Below, in pieces: positions 6,237 to 6,237 of a stretch of DNA of 6,237 nucleotides (the first letter of the stretch is position 1; each line of letters begins with the position of its first letter). The notes under the pieces were generated by a model, which was not told the DNA's origin, did no database searches, and worked only from the letters and a program-made list of their open reading frames with translations. The stretch comes from Candidatus Izemoplasma sp. (GTDB lineage: Bacteria; Bacillota_I; Bacilli_A; Izemoplasmatales; Izemoplasmataceae): NCBI GenBank assembly GCA_007117555.1, contig SKGI01000032.1, positions 1-6,237 on the forward strand, given 5' to 3'. The position numbers and the translations under genes were made by a program.

Positions 6237-6237
6237 T

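Overview
The window is a piece of a compact, moderately AT-rich bacterial chromosome. It reads with the standard stop codons: TGA terminates der, gpsA and the ankyrin gene, and Trp is TGG. Protein sequences, strong AAGGAGG-type ribosome binding sites, and GTG and TTG starts point to the Bacillota/Mycoplasmatota side of the tree. The order S1-protein, der, gpsA, hup matches the conserved Bacillus-type neighbourhood (cmk-ypfD ... der-gpsA ... spoIVA-hbs). Here hup follows gpsA directly, with no spoIVA between them. That suggests a non-sporulating relative, such as an Acholeplasma/Izemoplasma-like or Erysipelotrichia-like lineage. This placement is inference.

Left part (2-3625, + strand): a tightly packed housekeeping operon. 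It holds a multi-S1-domain RNA-binding protein (5' end outside the window), the double GTPase Der for 50S ribosome assembly, and GpsA, which makes sn-glycerol-3-phosphate for phospholipids. Gaps are 11 nt and 1 nt. No convincing terminator follows gpsA.

Middle (3626-4055): hup, encoding a 90-residue HU DNA-architectural protein. It has its own near-consensus extended -10 promoter, a very strong ribosome binding site, a GTG start and a clear intrinsic terminator.

Right-middle (4056-5732): a two-gene unit made of an all-ankyrin-repeat protein of about ten repeats and a small membrane protein with three likely transmembrane segments. Their reading frames overlap by 4 nt (ATGA). The likely promoter is an extended -10 lying immediately after the hup terminator, flanked by a 9-bp direct repeat. 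This pair is the accessory and least explained part of the window. A 15-bp perfect hairpin ends it and can serve both strands.

Right edge (5766-6236, - strand): a CPBP-family intramembrane metalloprotease with all three conserved motifs, running convergently and cut at its 5' end by the window boundary. No RNA genes, insertion sequences, CRISPR arrays or prophage genes were seen, and no gene-free stretch exceeds about 110 nt.
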